Below are positions 45,731-58,767 of a DNA stretch of 64,000 nucleotides, one piece after another; position 1 is the stretch's first letter; every line of letters starts with the position of its first letter. The stretch lies in assembly GCA_963969495.1 (NCBI GenBank), contig OZ018337.1:79532648-79596647 (forward strand), given 5' to 3'. Origin of the DNA: Ceratothoa steindachneri (taxonomy: Eukaryota; Arthropoda; Malacostraca; Isopoda; Cymothoidae). The translations under genes were made by a program, and so were the position numbers. The notes below the pieces were generated by a model. The model ran no database searches. It was not told the DNA's origin and saw only the letters and a list, made by a program, of their open reading frames with translations.

Positions 45731-46063
45731 TTGCTTGTTGGATTAACGCTCACGGGACTTCGACGAGACGATGAGGACGACCTTAGGGTGCGTGCAGAAC
45801 TCCTCGATCTCCAGTGTCAAAACCGAGTATTTGTATGGGCGATTCTTAAGGGGAATTTGGAGAAAGGAGTCACAAGCTCCAGGCATCTTAATCCGGAGGC
45901 GGAGTCGATTCATCATTTAACAGCAAGGCGCAAAATACAGCGGCTCTTTCTCGCCTCGTCCCCCGGGGGGGGGGGGGCTCGGGACGATTTCGCAGGATTG
46001 GGGGATATTTCCCCAATGCGCTCAGAAGTCGAAACTTCTCGAATGTTACCGAACAGGAAGTGA
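45731..46063 (+). other. 110-codon open frame in GC-richer block (unit 1), unassigned
   Basis: The nominal start is not an ATG (TTG at 45731). The frame is retained in all three units: a G13 run here versus G10 in the others changes length by exactly one codon. No motif is recognised. A strong 3' splice-like site, 'TTTAACTTTCCCCTACAG', ends at about 46197. This could be a promoter/first-exon-like area or chance; three near-identical recent copies give no evolutionary test of coding. Confidence 0.15.
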
Positions 46064-46990
46064 CGTTTCCCATGGTGAGATACAATCGCACATGGTTTCC
46101 AATAAAGGAGGTGGGAGGGGAGGGGGGGCAGAGGTTGTTCTTTTACGCTGATAATTAATTGGAATTAATTTTCGATCTTTAACTTTCCCCTACAGGGTCA
46201 GAGGGGCTTGGCTTTACCCAGCCGGAAGAATTATTCAAACCTTGAGGCCAGAGCATTGTGTTCGTATTTCCTTCTTGTTTCTTTTTTGTAGTCTTAAAAT
46301 TTGATCACCCTCTCCTAACCTTAATTAGTGTTAATTACTTCTGCCTATGTAATAAGTCAAAATAGGTGAATTTATTTTTTTATCTTAGATGATAATTCAT
46401 GGGCTGGTACTGCCCTCACACCCTCAGCATAACGTTCTCCATATTTTACCCTTTCAAATAAGGTGAAGATTGTGTTCACCTTACTTCCCTTTGGCGCACT
46501 GCGAACATTAGGTGCAGCTTAGTTTTACAGTTGGGAGAGAACCTTTCTGACTTGAACATTGGTTTCACCTTATTTTCCAGTTATAAGTTCAGCTGGGGAA
46601 TGTAGGTAAATTAAGTTCCCGGTGTACTGTTGGCAGATATATCTGTGCGGTTTTTAAATATTTACCTTTGAGCCTTGTACAGTGCACACATCATTAGTTA
46701 AGTAGTTAAATAAGTCCTTGAGAACCAATTACAAAGATCAACTGTTCATTTTTGATTTCTAAGAAATCGAGTAGGATTGTGTTGCGTGACGAGGGTGCGT
46801 GCCATATTTCTCTTGTCTTTGCGGAGATAATTGTCCTTTTCAATTAATCAGAAATCACTGAACCAACCGCTTGAACTAAGGTTGGTATCTCGATGGTTTG
46901 TAAGCTCGCGGCGAGGGCAAGTTCTCACGAGGGGTTCCTTCCGGTCAGGTTGGTAATTAGAGATCTCTAAGGATTTCGTATAAAGGGTTT

Positions 46991-49175
46991 AAAGAAAATT
47001 AGAAGAGTATGTGAGAATGTTTTAGAGAAGAAGGAAGAGAATAGGTGTGAATATGCAGAAAGAGAAAATGTGAAATCAATATAAGGTAGTGATAGTGAGC
47101 ATACCAGTAGTGTATGTAAGTGTCCTAGCACTGGAAAGAAAAAGCAGAATGATGAAGGGTGGAGAGACGTTGTGAAACGTGTAGTGGAAAGCAAAAAAGA
47201 GGCGTCCGAGTAAATAGAGAGGTGAGAATTTCAGACATGCGGATGAGTGTATATACTGTGGTGAAAAAGAGTGAAAGAAAAGTAAGCAGCAAATTTAACA
47301 GTTCGTAAGAAAATGAACGAAGATTAGGATGGGAGCAGGAAGATAGTTTAGAAGGAAGTGAAAAAGGTGGGAAATCCATGGAAGAATATTTGTGTGAACA
47401 TCAAGGATAAGAATGGAAGGACACTTTTTAGTAATGAAGATGTTAAAATTAGTTGGCAAGAGTACTTTGACCAGTTGTAATGTGTGGTTGTGGATGATTA
47501 ATCGAATTTGAATGTGATTAGCCTCGTGGGTGAAAAACGAGTGATGTGTAGAGGTAAGGGATAGAAAAGCATGGAACGTTGTTATTGGTGTGGGATGTCT
47601 GAAATAAAGGAAAGGCAGGGGAGAAGATAATATAGCCTCTGAGATGCTAAAAATCAGGGATGAGTGTGTTATGGAATGGGTATAGTGGTTGTGTTGTAAG
47701 TGCCAAAGTATTGGAATAATAAAGTAATGAAGATGACTTAAAATATTATAGAGGAATAAAAGTGTTATAAGAAAAGTGTATTAAAAGTTTATGATTGAAC
47801 GAACAAGGAGGATAAAGGAGGGATTGGTAGTGGATAAGCAAAGTGTGTTGAGAGCGGGTGGAGAGTGTGCGGATCAAGAGATAATAAATGTGGTGTGTAT
47901 GCGAGGTTAAAGGATAAAGCTTATAATAGTGTAAGTGGGAAAGAATTATGACGTCTGCCGAGAATGTATAGAATGAGTAGTAGTAAATTATAAGATGGTA
48001 TGAATGGTATTTATGTTCTATTTAAGGCGGGAATTTGTGTGACACTTGAATGCTTGGATAGAAGTGAAGTTTGCAGGGTATAAGTGTGTGATGGCAGTAT
48101 GGCTTTTTACTAAATTCACGGATGGAATGCCGAGATATATACGAATGAGAATGAGTAAAATTTGCTTGATTTGTAGGAGTGGGGTGGGTGGTGAGGTATA
48201 AAATGATGACCCGGTGAGATTGAAACATAAAGAAAGTTTTGGTCGAACCTTTATGGTGGTAAGTGTGAGGCAGGAGTGAAAAGTAAAGGCAGAACAGTGA
48301 AAGTTAATAATGGTATTTGTGGATGACGATGTGGTAGGGTGTAATATTAGAGTTCTGGGTGTTACCCTTGAACAAGAGCGATGTGTTAAGTATCGAAGAT
48401 TTATAGTTAGTGAGAGTGGTAGAGGGAGTGAGATTGCTACGACAGACTCTAAATGGTAGGAGAGTTTCTGATGCGATTGGAGCTCTAGTGTATGGTAAGA
48501 GTTTGAGTGTAGAATGGGCAAGGAATCTGTATGAGAGTATGTTAGTTCCAAATTTGGTGTATGGGAGTGAGACTATGGTATGGAAAGTTGTAGAGTGTGA
48601 GCAGTAAAAATAAAAAGTTAAGATGGATGGTTGGTGTGCACAGAGTAGATAGATTGAAGAACGACTGGTGAGAGTGTTTTATGCTGTGAAGAAGGGTATA
48701 AAAGATGATTTGCGCAAGTGTTTTGAGGAGGTGTGGTCGTGTGAGAAGAAAAGATTGAAAAACTTTCGTGATGCGAAGAAGGTTGGAAGACCACGTAAAA
48801 TTTATGATTGTGTGAATGAGTGTTTGATAAAGAAAGTACTGACTTTCGACGAAGTGGATGATATTGTGTTTAGCAGATGTGCATGGAGGGTGTTTGAAAT
48901 TAGGCCTGATTGAGGCCTTGTGTCTTAAAAATGTAAATTGACTGGAAGAGATACTACACCTTGTATCACCCCTTCGCTATGAAAGGCTATTTGGAGGGTA
49001 CAAATTAATGTTTTGATTTATGCTTACTATGGTACAAATGGTTTGTGAAGGGTGGGTACCTTTCGTTATGCCCAAACGCCCCAATCTCACTTTGTGGGAA
49101 AATGCTAGATGTTGGACTCTTGAATTCCCCTACCCCCTCTTTTAATTTCCTTATCTTAATAAATTTACTTTCAAT
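46991..49175 (+). mobile_element. RTE-like LINE, unit 2 (5'-truncated hybrid copy)
   Basis: Starts exactly at the unit junction inside RT coding sequence. The first ~590 bases differ from copy A at about 20 sites (for example 'IKDKNGRTLF' and 'WQEYF' where copy A has 'IKDENGRTLF' and 'WREYF'). The remaining ~1.6 kb is virtually identical to copy A, including the C-terminal block at 48668-48913. A G-for-A difference from copy A near 48578 removes a stop in the 'YGSETMVWKVVE' block. Confidence 0.75.
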
Positions 49176-50677
49176 TCAATCAATTTACGTCAGTTTTCTG
49201 TCTCTGTCGGACTTGGTGTAAATTTTGATGATGCACACTGAACTCTAGAAAAGTTAATCAATTCTTATATAATTTTTTATCATGTAAATTTCATACATTT
49301 AAGGTACTAGGATTTTCACGACTGTGCCAAGGATAAATTTAATTCTTTCAAAGGACACCACTGGAGAAAAGCGTAACAACTGCGCCATAGATACAGAAAT
49401 AAATCCGACAAAACTTCTGGAAGAGTTTTGTCCATTCAAATTGCTTTGGTTGCTTTGGATAGTCCATCGAGCTCGATATTGACGGATGCCCTCATATTGA
49501 GGGCATCAAACGTGCACTAGGTTTAAACGGGTATGAATGTGGGCAGTCTTCGGACCCGTATCTTGACCGAGGAGAGAAGGACCCTGATAGCAGGAGAGGT
49601 TCAAGACGACCAGGCTTCATCTTCGGCTGCAGGGAGCTGCCGAGACACAGGCCTGTTGGTGCTCGCCTAGAGTCACTCTCGATCCTGGTTTGTGATCGAG
49701 GTATCCTTCCTCTAGCCTTGGCCTAATAAGGCAGAACCCACAAGGCAGTTGGGTGGCACAGTAGCTGGTAGGCGCCAGGGCGTGTCCATAGACCGGTGGG
49801 CCTGCATGCCGTACCTCTGGGGCCCACTGCTGCTCCGAGAATTCCTGCTGATGAGTGAACATCGGTAATTGTTTTTCCTCGATGAAGCTGTATTTCTTGA
49901 ATTGGCTCGTGAAACAGTAGAGAGTAAGTCGTATTCAGGTTTTTAAGTACATGAAAGGCGATATATGATATTTGGAAGGACGGATCAGAGTTTATTAAAT
50001 AGAAAGACTCGACGTCAACCAATTAGAAAAATAATGAAAGCTTTTATGGCAAAATTAAATTACATATCAAACTTATTATTGTTCTTGATTTTTTTTCATA
50101 ATCAAACTAACCTTAATACAGACATTTTTTTAAACAAGTTACCTATCGAAATTCAACCTGTCTAAAGAAAACGCTTCGGCGAGTGTAAAAGGCCTTTCTC
50201 CTATTTGGGGCAGTTCAGAACAGGCACCAGAACATTGAGTGCGTTTAGTTTCCAGGTATGTTATTCTTTCTTCTTTTTTTCACTGTGTCCTTTAAAGATT
50301 TGTCAAGCAATGAGATGACTTCCTAATGTATATAGTTGAGGGGTTATTTAGTAAATCCTCATTTTCTTAGGTGCAGGTTTTAGGATAAAGAATAATGTTA
50401 CAATGTTTTGAGTCTCCTACCTGTATTTGGACGGAGGAGACTATGTCTGTAGGATTTATTAAATTCATTTCAATATAATTCGATCACAAATAGTCCGCTA
50501 CCCATAATTCCTATTAAAAGTTCAACCTACCCACTACTTATTCAAATTCCATTAAGCTGTACATGAGTAGGAAATTGGTATAATTAAACATTTCTGTCTT
50601 GCAATTTATTTATCTTTACCCATTTTTAATTCCCGTTAAAGGGAGCGTCGGAATTGTCGAGGTATATGGGTAAGGAT

Positions 50678-51120
50678 CAGGCGCGGATCCGGAGGGGGAG
50701 AGACTGATGGGGCTGAAGCCCCACCAAATTTCAGACCGTTTATGTTTATAGTTCTAATTTATGCAATATTTTGTTTCTGCCATTCAGAAAGTCATGTAAT
50801 AATATAGACTATATGTATATAAAACTTTTTTTTTAAACCGTTGGGGTGAAATAAATCATATATGATACATGTCGAAAATACAGGTAAATCTCAAAAATAA
50901 TTATTAAATTCAGTATGATACCTTAACCGACCTCCAAAAACTAGAATTCATAATTCGGATCTAATAGAGTTAGTGCTCACTCCTTTATGAGATGCTGTTA
51001 CTTATTAATGTTGTGTAAGATAACCCTTATTAAGCATCAATGCCCTTTCCTCAGACTTCGAAGAGGAAGGAATCTCCGATTAGCTCCCCCAAATTTTTAT
51101 CCTGGCTGGATCCGTCACTG
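50678..51120 (+). mobile_element. 443-bp hAT-like element (unit 2)
   Basis: Copy of the element at 44324 carried by the tandem duplication. Its right end keeps 'GGATCC', giving about 12 of 16 matching terminal bases. Confidence 0.5.
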
Positions 51121-52084
51121 GTAAGTTTGGCCGATCTCCTTTCTTTATCAGAGGGTTGCGCTCCTTTGTACAATTAACTAACTACCTGCCATTGATTTAT
51201 CCACGATCTTATTGATCGCTTGGAATTATGACCGACTTGCTTCCTATTACCGTTTTGCTAGGCCTTCAGCCACTTGAATTATTTAACCTCAATCATATTG
51301 ATTACTACATACTGTCGTAGTACACCACTCTATACCATACACTACTCATATATTATGTGGGGGATGACTTAATCACCTACTGCAACGCGAACCGTTTAAG
51401 GACTGTTCTCAGGGATTAATGACCGACTAGGAGGTCAAACTTGAGGCGTTGGGTTTCAAATCCTTAATTATCAGACAGAGAACATAAATATTTGGCGAGA
51501 TTTACACTTAAATAGGCCGAGAGTATCGTTCAAGGTTAGTTAAAAATGAATTAACAAAAGTCTAATTTTATTTACAAACATCAAAATAAGAATTTTAAAA
51601 AATGGCAAAAGGGGATTATTTAAATTGAATTAGTATCTAGATAATTATTATGAGGAGGGATTCTCAAATAGAATTAATTGATTAGCGTTACTAGGCTCAG
51701 ATAAAAAGGAGGGGGACTTGACAATACTAATAATGGAGGGGGTTTCAGTCTTACGGGTCGGTGACTTCGAGGAAGGTCCTTCTTGCGATGAGACGAGTGG
51801 GGAACGTTCCGATTAGGCAAGTGAGGCACGGTCCGAATGAAGCAAGTGAGGCACGATCCGAACTAACCTTCCGATGAAGATAGCCAATCTTCACAGATGA
51901 CGTTCCACGGGAAATGTGGGTATTCTTGTAATTCCACTGGAAGATGAACTTCTTTTCCTCAAAGGTAATCGATGGAGATTTTCTTCAGTTCGATTAAACG
52001 AAGGGAGACTGTTGCGCAAATTCAAAAGCTTGTTGTTCACAGAAGCTACCAATTGACTCGGGTAGAATCACGGCGGAGAAAGTC

Positions 52085-52414
52085 TTGCTTGTTGGATTAA
52101 CGCTCACGGGACTTCGACGAGACGATGAGGACGACCTTAGGGTGCGTGCAGAACTCCTCGATCTCCAGTGTCAAAACCGAGTATTTGTATGGGCGATTCT
52201 TAAGGGGAATTTGGAGAAAGGAGTCACAAGCTCCAGGCATCTTAATCCGGAGGCGGAGTCGATTCATCATTTAACAGCAAGGCGCAAAATACAGCGGCTC
52301 TTTCTCGCCTCGTCCCCCGGGGGGGGGGCTCGGGACGATTTCGCAGGATTGGGGGATATTTCCCCAATGCGCTCAGAAGTCGAAACTTCTCGAATGTTAC
52401 CGAACAGGAAGTGA
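52085..52414 (+). other. 109-codon open frame (unit 2), unassigned
   Basis: Same frame as at 45731 with one Gly codon fewer (G10 run). No function assigned. Confidence 0.15.
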
Positions 52415-53341
52415 CGTTTCCCATGGTGAGATACAATCGCACATGGTTTCCAATAAAGGAGGTGGGAGGGGAGGGGGGGCAGAGGTTGTTCTTTTACACT
52501 GATAATTAAGTGGAATTAATTTTCGATCTTTAACTTTCCCCTACAGGGTCAGAGGGGCTTGGCTTTACCCAGCCGGAAGAATTATTCAAACCTTGAGGCC
52601 AGAGCATTGTGTTCGTATTTCCTTCTTGTTTCTTTTTTGTAGTCTTAAAATTTGATCACCCTCTCCTAACCTTAATTAGTGTTAATTACTTCTGCCTATG
52701 TAATAAGTCAAAATAGGTGAATTTATTTTTTTATCTTAGATGATAATTCATGGGCTGGTACTGCCCTCACACCCTCAGCATAACGTTCTCCATATTTTAC
52801 CCTTTCAAATAAGGTGAAGATTGTGTTCACCTTACTTCCCTTTGGCGCACTGCGAACATTAGGTGCAGCTTAGTTTTACAGTTGGGAGAGAACCTTTCTG
52901 ACTTGAACATTGGTTTCACCTTATTTTCCAGTTATAAGTTCAGCTGGGGAATGTAGGTAAATTAAGTTCCCGGTGTACTGTTGGCAGATATATCTGTGCG
53001 GTTTTTAAATATTTACCTTTGAGCCTTGTACAGTGCACACATCATTAGTTAAGTAGTTAAATAAGTCCTTGAGAACCAATTACAAAGATCAACTGTTCAT
53101 TTTTGATTTCTAAGAAATCGAGTAGGATTGTGTTGCGTGACGAGGGTGCGTGCCATATTTCTCTTGTCTTTGCGGAGATAATTGTCCTTTTCAATTAATC
53201 AGAAATCACTGAACCAACCGCTTGAACTAAGGTTGGTATCTCGATGGTTTGTAAGCTCGCGGCGAGGGCAAGTTCTCACGAGGGGTTCCTTCCGGTCAGG
53301 TTGGTAATTAGAGATCTCTAAGGATTTCGTATAAAGGGTTT

Positions 53342-55526
53342 AAAGAAAATTAGAAGAGTATGTGAGAATGTTTTAGAGAAGAAGGAAGAGAATAGGTGTG
53401 AATATGCAGAAAGAGAAAATGTGAAATCAATATAAGGTAGTGATAGTGAGCATACCAGTAGTGTATGTAAGTGTCCTAGCACTGGAAAGAAAAAGCAGAA
53501 TGATGAAGGGTGGAGAGACGTTGTGAAACGTGTAGTGGAAAGCAAAAAAGAGGCGTCCGAGTAAATAGAGAGGTGAGAATTTCAGACATGCGGATGAGTG
53601 TATATACTGTGGTGAAAAAGAGTGAAAGAAAAGTAAGCAGCAAATTTAACAGTTCGTAAGAAAATGAACGAAGATTAGGATGGGAGCAGGAAGATAGTTT
53701 AGAAGGAAGTGAAAAAGGTGGGAAATCCATGGAAGAATATTTGTGTGAACATCAAGGATAAGAATGGAAGGACACTTTTTAGTAATGAAGATGTTAAAAT
53801 TAGTTGGCAAGAGTACTTTGACCAGTTGTAATGTGTGGTTGTGGATGATTAATCGAATTTGAATGTGATTAGCCTCGTGGGTGAAAAACGAGTGATGTGT
53901 AGAGGTAAGGGATAGAAAAGCATGGAACGTTGTTATTGGTGTGGGATGTCTGAAATAAAGGAAAGGCAGGGGAGAAGATAATATAGCCTCTGAGATGCTA
54001 AAAATCAGGGATGAGTGTGTTATGGAATGGGTATAGTGGTTGTGTTGTAAGTGCCAAAGTATTGGAATAATAAAGTAATGAAGATGACTTAAAATATTAT
54101 AGAGGAATAAAAGTGTTATAAGAAAAGTGTATTAAAAGTTTATGATTGAACGAACAAGGAGGATAAAGGAGGGATTGGTAGTGGATAAGCAAAGTGTGTT
54201 GAGAGCGGGTGGAGAGTGTGCGGATCAAGAGATAATAAATGTAGTGTGTATGCGAGGTTAAAGGATAAAGCTTATAATAGTGTAAGTGGGAAAGAATTAT
54301 GACGTCTGCCGAGAATGTATAGAATGAGTAGTAGTAAATTATAAGATGGTATGAATGGTATTTATGTTCTATTTAAGGCGGGAATTTGTGTGACACTTGA
54401 ATGCTTGGATAGAAGTGAAGTTTGCAGGGTATAAGTGTGTGATGGCAGTATGGCTTTTTACTAAATTCACGGATGGAATGCCGAGATATATACGAATGAG
54501 AATGAGTAAAATTTGCTTGATTTGTAGGAGTGGGGTGGGTGGTGAGGTATAAAATGATGACCCGGTGAGATTGAAACATAAAGAAAGTTTTGGTCGAACC
54601 TTTATGGTGGTAAGTGTGAGGCAGGAGTGAAAAGTAAAGGCAGAACAGTGAAAGTTAATAATGGTATTTGTGGATGACGATGTGGTAGGGTGTAATATTA
54701 GAGTTCTGGGTGTTACCCTTGAACAAGAGCGATGTGTTAAGTATCGAAGATTTATAGTTAGTGAGAGTGGTAGAGGGAGTGAGATTGCTACGACAGACTC
54801 TAAATGGTAGGAGAGTTTCTGATGTGATTGGAGCTCTAGTGTATGGTAAGAGTTTGAGTGTAGAATGGGCAAGGAATCTGTATGAGAGTATGTTAGTTCC
54901 AAATTTGGTGTATGGGAGTGAGACTATGGTATGGAAAGTTGTAGAGTGTGAGCAGTAAAAATAAAAAGTTAAGATGGATGGTTGGTGTGCACAGAGTAGA
55001 TAGATTGAAGAACGACTGGTGAGAGTGTTTTATGCTGTGAAGAAGGGTATAAAAGATGATTTGCGCAAGTGTTTTGAGGAGGTGTGGTCGTGTGAGAAGA
55101 AAAGATTGAAAAACTTTCGTGATGCGAAGAAGGTTGGAAGACCACGTAAAATTTATGATTGTGTGAATGAGTGTTTGATAAAGAAAGTACTGACTTTCGA
55201 CGAAGTGGATGATATTGTGTTTGGCAGATGTGCATGGAGGGTGTTTGAAATTAGGCCTGATTGAGGCCTTGTGTCTTAAAAATGTAAATTGACTGGAAGA
55301 GATACTACACCTTGCATCACCCCTTCGCTATGAAAGGCTATTTGGAGGGTACAAATTAATGTTTTGATTTATGCTTACTATGGTACAAATGGTTTGTGAA
55401 GGGTGGGTACCTTTCGTTATGCCCAAACGCCCCAATCTCACTTTGTGGGAAAATGCTAGATGTTGGACTCTTGAATTCCCCTACCCCCTCTTTTAATTTC
55501 CTTATCTTAATAAATTTACTTTCAAT
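53342..55526 (+). mobile_element. RTE-like LINE, unit 3 (5'-truncated hybrid copy)
   Basis: Same structure as in unit 2, with the same variants in the first ~590 bases. The C-terminal block is at 55019-55264, with one change ('VFGRCAW' for 'VFSRCAW'). Confidence 0.75.
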
Positions 55527-57029
55527 TCAATCAATTTACGTCAGTTTTCTGTCTCTGTCGGACTTGGTGTAAATTTTGATGATGCACACTGAACTCTAGA
55601 AAAGTTAATCAATTCTTATATATTTTTTTATCATGTAAATTTCATACATTTAAGGTACTAGGATTTTCACGACTGTGCCAAGGATAAATTTAATTCTTTC
55701 AAAGGACACCACTGGAGAAAAGCGTAACAACTGCCCCATAGATACAGAAATATATCCGACAAAACTTCTGGAAGAGTTTTGTCCATTCAAATTGCTTTGG
55801 TTGCTTTGGATAGTCCATCGAGCTCGATATTGACGGATGCCCTCATATTGAGGGCATCAAACGTACACTAGGTTTAAACGGGTATGAATGTGGGCAGTCT
55901 TCGGACCCGTATCTTGACCGAGGAGAGAAGGACCCTGATAGCAGGAGAGGTTCAAGACGACCAGGCTTCATCCTCGGCTGCAGGGAGCTGCCGAGACACA
56001 GGCCTGTTGGTGCTCGCCTAGAGTCACTCTCGATCCTGGTTTGTGATCGAGGTATCCTTCCTCTAGCCTTGGCCTAATAAGGCAGAACCCACAAGGCAGT
56101 TGGGTGGCACAGTAGCTGGTAGGCGCCAGGGCGTGTCCATAGACCGGTGGGCCTGCATGCCATACCTCTGGGGCCCACTGCTGCTCCGAGAATTCCTGCT
56201 GATGAGTGAACATCGGTAATTGTTTTTCCTCGATGAAGCTGTATTTCTTGAATTGGCTCGTGAAACAGTAGAGAGTAAGTCGTATTCAGGTTTTTAAGTA
56301 CATGAAAGGCGATATATGATATTTGGAAGGACGGATCAGAGTTTATTAAATAGAAAGACTGGACGTCAACCAATTAGAAAAATAATGAAAGCTTTTATTG
56401 CAAAATTAAATTACATATCAAACTTATTATTGTTCTTGATTTTTTTTCATAATCAAACTAACCTTAATACAGACATTTTTTTAAACAAGTTACCTATCGA
56501 AATTCAACCTGTCTAAAGAAAACGCTTCGGCGAGTGTAAAAGGCCTTTCTTCTATTTGGGGCAGTTCAGAACAGGCACCAGAACATTGAGTGCGTTTAGT
56601 TTCCAGGTATGTTATTCTTTCTTCTTTTTTTCACTGTGTCCTTTAAAGATTTGTCAAGCAATGAGATGACTTCCTAATGTATATAGGTTGAGGGGTTATT
56701 TAGTAAATCCTCATTTTCTTAGGTGCAGGTTTTAGGATAAAGAATAATGTTACAATGTTTTGAGTCTCCTACCTGTATTTGGACGGAGGAGACTATGTCT
56801 GTAGGATTTATTAAATTCATTTCAATATAATTCGATCACAAATAGTCCGCTACCCATAATTCCTATTAAAAGTTCAACCTACCCACTACTTATTCAAATT
56901 CCATTAAGCTGTACATGAGTAGGAAATTGGTATAATTAAACATTTCTGTCTTGCAATTTATTTATCTTTACCCATTTTTAATTCCCGTTAAAGGGAGCGT
57001 CGGAATTGTCGAGGTATATGGGTAAGGAT

Positions 57030-57473
57030 CAGGCGCGGATCCGGAGGGGGAGAGACTGATGGGGCTGAAGCCCCACCAAATTTCAGACCGTTTATGTTTA
57101 TAGTTCTAATTTATGCAATATTTTGTATTCTGCCATTCAGAAAGTCATGTAATAATATAGACTATATGTATATAAAACTTTTTTTTTAAACCGTTGGGGT
57201 GAAATAAATCATATATGACACATGTCGAAAATACAGGTAAATCTCAAAAATAATTATTAAATTCAGTATGATACCTTAACCGACCTCCAAAAACTAGAAT
57301 TCATAATTCGGATCTAATAGAGTTAGTGCTCACTCCTTTATGAGATGCTGTTACTTATTAATGTTGTGTAAGATAACCCTTATTAAGCATCAATGCCCTT
57401 TCCTCAGACTTCGAAGAGGAAGGAATCTCCGATTAGCTCCCCCAAATTTTTATCCTGGCTGGATCCGTCACTG
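57030..57473 (+). mobile_element. 444-bp hAT-like element (unit 3)
   Basis: Third copy carried by the duplication, with one extra base near 57126. Confidence 0.5.
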
Positions 57474-58437
57474 GTAAGTTTGGCCGATCTCCTTTCTTTA
57501 TCAGAGGGTTGCGCTCCTTTGTACAATTAACTAACTACCTGCCATTGATTTATCCACGATCTTATTGATCGCTTGGAATTATGACCGACTTGCTTCCTAT
57601 TACCGTTTTGCTAGGCCTTCAGCCACTTGAATTATTTAACCTCAATCATATTGATTACTACATACTGTCGTAGTACACCACTCTATACCATACACTACTC
57701 ATATATTATGTGGGGGATGACTTAATCACCTACTGCAACGCGAACCGTTTAAGGACTGTTCTCAGGGATTAATGACCGACTAGGAGGTCAAACTTGAGGC
57801 GTTGGGTTTCAAATCCTTAATTATCAGACAGAGAACATAAATATTTGGCGAGATTTACACTTAAATAGGCCGAGAGTATCGTTCAAGGTTAGTTAAAAAT
57901 GAATTAACAAAAGTCTAATTTTATTTACAAACATCAAAATAAGAATTTTAAAAAATGGCAAAAGGGGATTATTTAAATTGAATTAGTATCTAGATAATTA
58001 TTATGAGGAGGGATTCTCAAATAGAATTAATTGATTAGCGTTACTAGGCTCAGATAAAAAGGAGGGGGACTTGACAATACTAATAATGGAGGGGGTTTCA
58101 GTCTTACGGGTCGGTGACTTCGAGGAAGGTCCTTCTTGCGATGAGACGAGTGGGGAACGTTCCGATTAGGCAAGTGAGGCACGGTCCGAATGAGGCAAGT
58201 GAGGCACGATCCGAACTAACCTTCCGATGAAGATAGCCAATCTTCACAGATGACGTTCCACGGGAAATGTGGGTATTCTTGTAATTCCACTGGAAGATGA
58301 ACTTCTTTTCCTCAAAGGTAATCGATGGAGATTTTCTTCAGTTCGATTAAACGAAGGGAGACTGTTGCGCAAATTCAAAAGCTTGTTGTTCACAGAAGCT
58401 ACCAATTGACTCGGGTAGAATCACGGCGGAGAAAGTC

Positions 58438-58767
58438 TTGCTTGTTGGATTAACGCTCACGGGACTTCGACGAGACGATGAGGACGACCTTAGGGTGCGT
58501 GCAGAACTCCTCGATCTCCAGTGTCAAAACCGAGTATTTGTATGGGCGATTCTTAAGGGGAATTTGGAGAAAGGAGTCACAAGCTCCAGGCATCTTAATC
58601 CGGAGGCGGAGTCGATTCATCATTTAACAGCAAGGCGCAAAATACAGCGGCTCTTTCTCGCCTCGTCCCCCGGGGGGGGGGCTCGGGACGATTTCGCAGG
58701 ATTGGGGGATATTTCCCCAATGCGCTCAGAAGTCGAAACTTCTCGAATGTTACCGAACAGGAAGTGA
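58438..58767 (+). other. 109-codon open frame (unit 3), unassigned
   Basis: Third copy of the frame at 45731, identical in length to that in unit 2. No function assigned. Confidence 0.15.

Larger units (their letters stand above)
40636..46990 (+). repeat. 6.35-kb tandem unit 1
   Basis: First of three head-to-tail copies (6355 bp). It starts inside LINE copy A at 'AAAGAAAATTAGAAG' and ends at 'ATAAAGGGTTT'. Contents: LINE RT and 3' end (to about 42820); about 300 bases of AT-rich sequence; a GC-rich stretch with a perfect hairpin GATGCCCTCA-TAT-TGAGGGCATC (43130-43152; also at 49485 and 55836); a hAT-like insertion (44324-44766); AT-rich DNA; a GC-richer block with a 110-codon frame and a G13 run (45360-46200); and AT-rich DNA. 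Differences from units 2 and 3 concentrate in 40636-41225 (about 20). Confidence 0.95.
46991..53341 (+). repeat. 6.35-kb tandem unit 2
   Basis: Second copy, 6351 bp. It begins directly with truncated LINE sequence after 'ATAAAGGGTTT', where unit 1 has further LINE upstream. It shares with unit 3, against unit 1, the variants in the first 590 bases, a G10 instead of G13 run (about 52319-52328), and single changes equivalent to 44575, 44745 and 44756. Few private changes were seen (for example one missing G near 50336). Confidence 0.95.
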
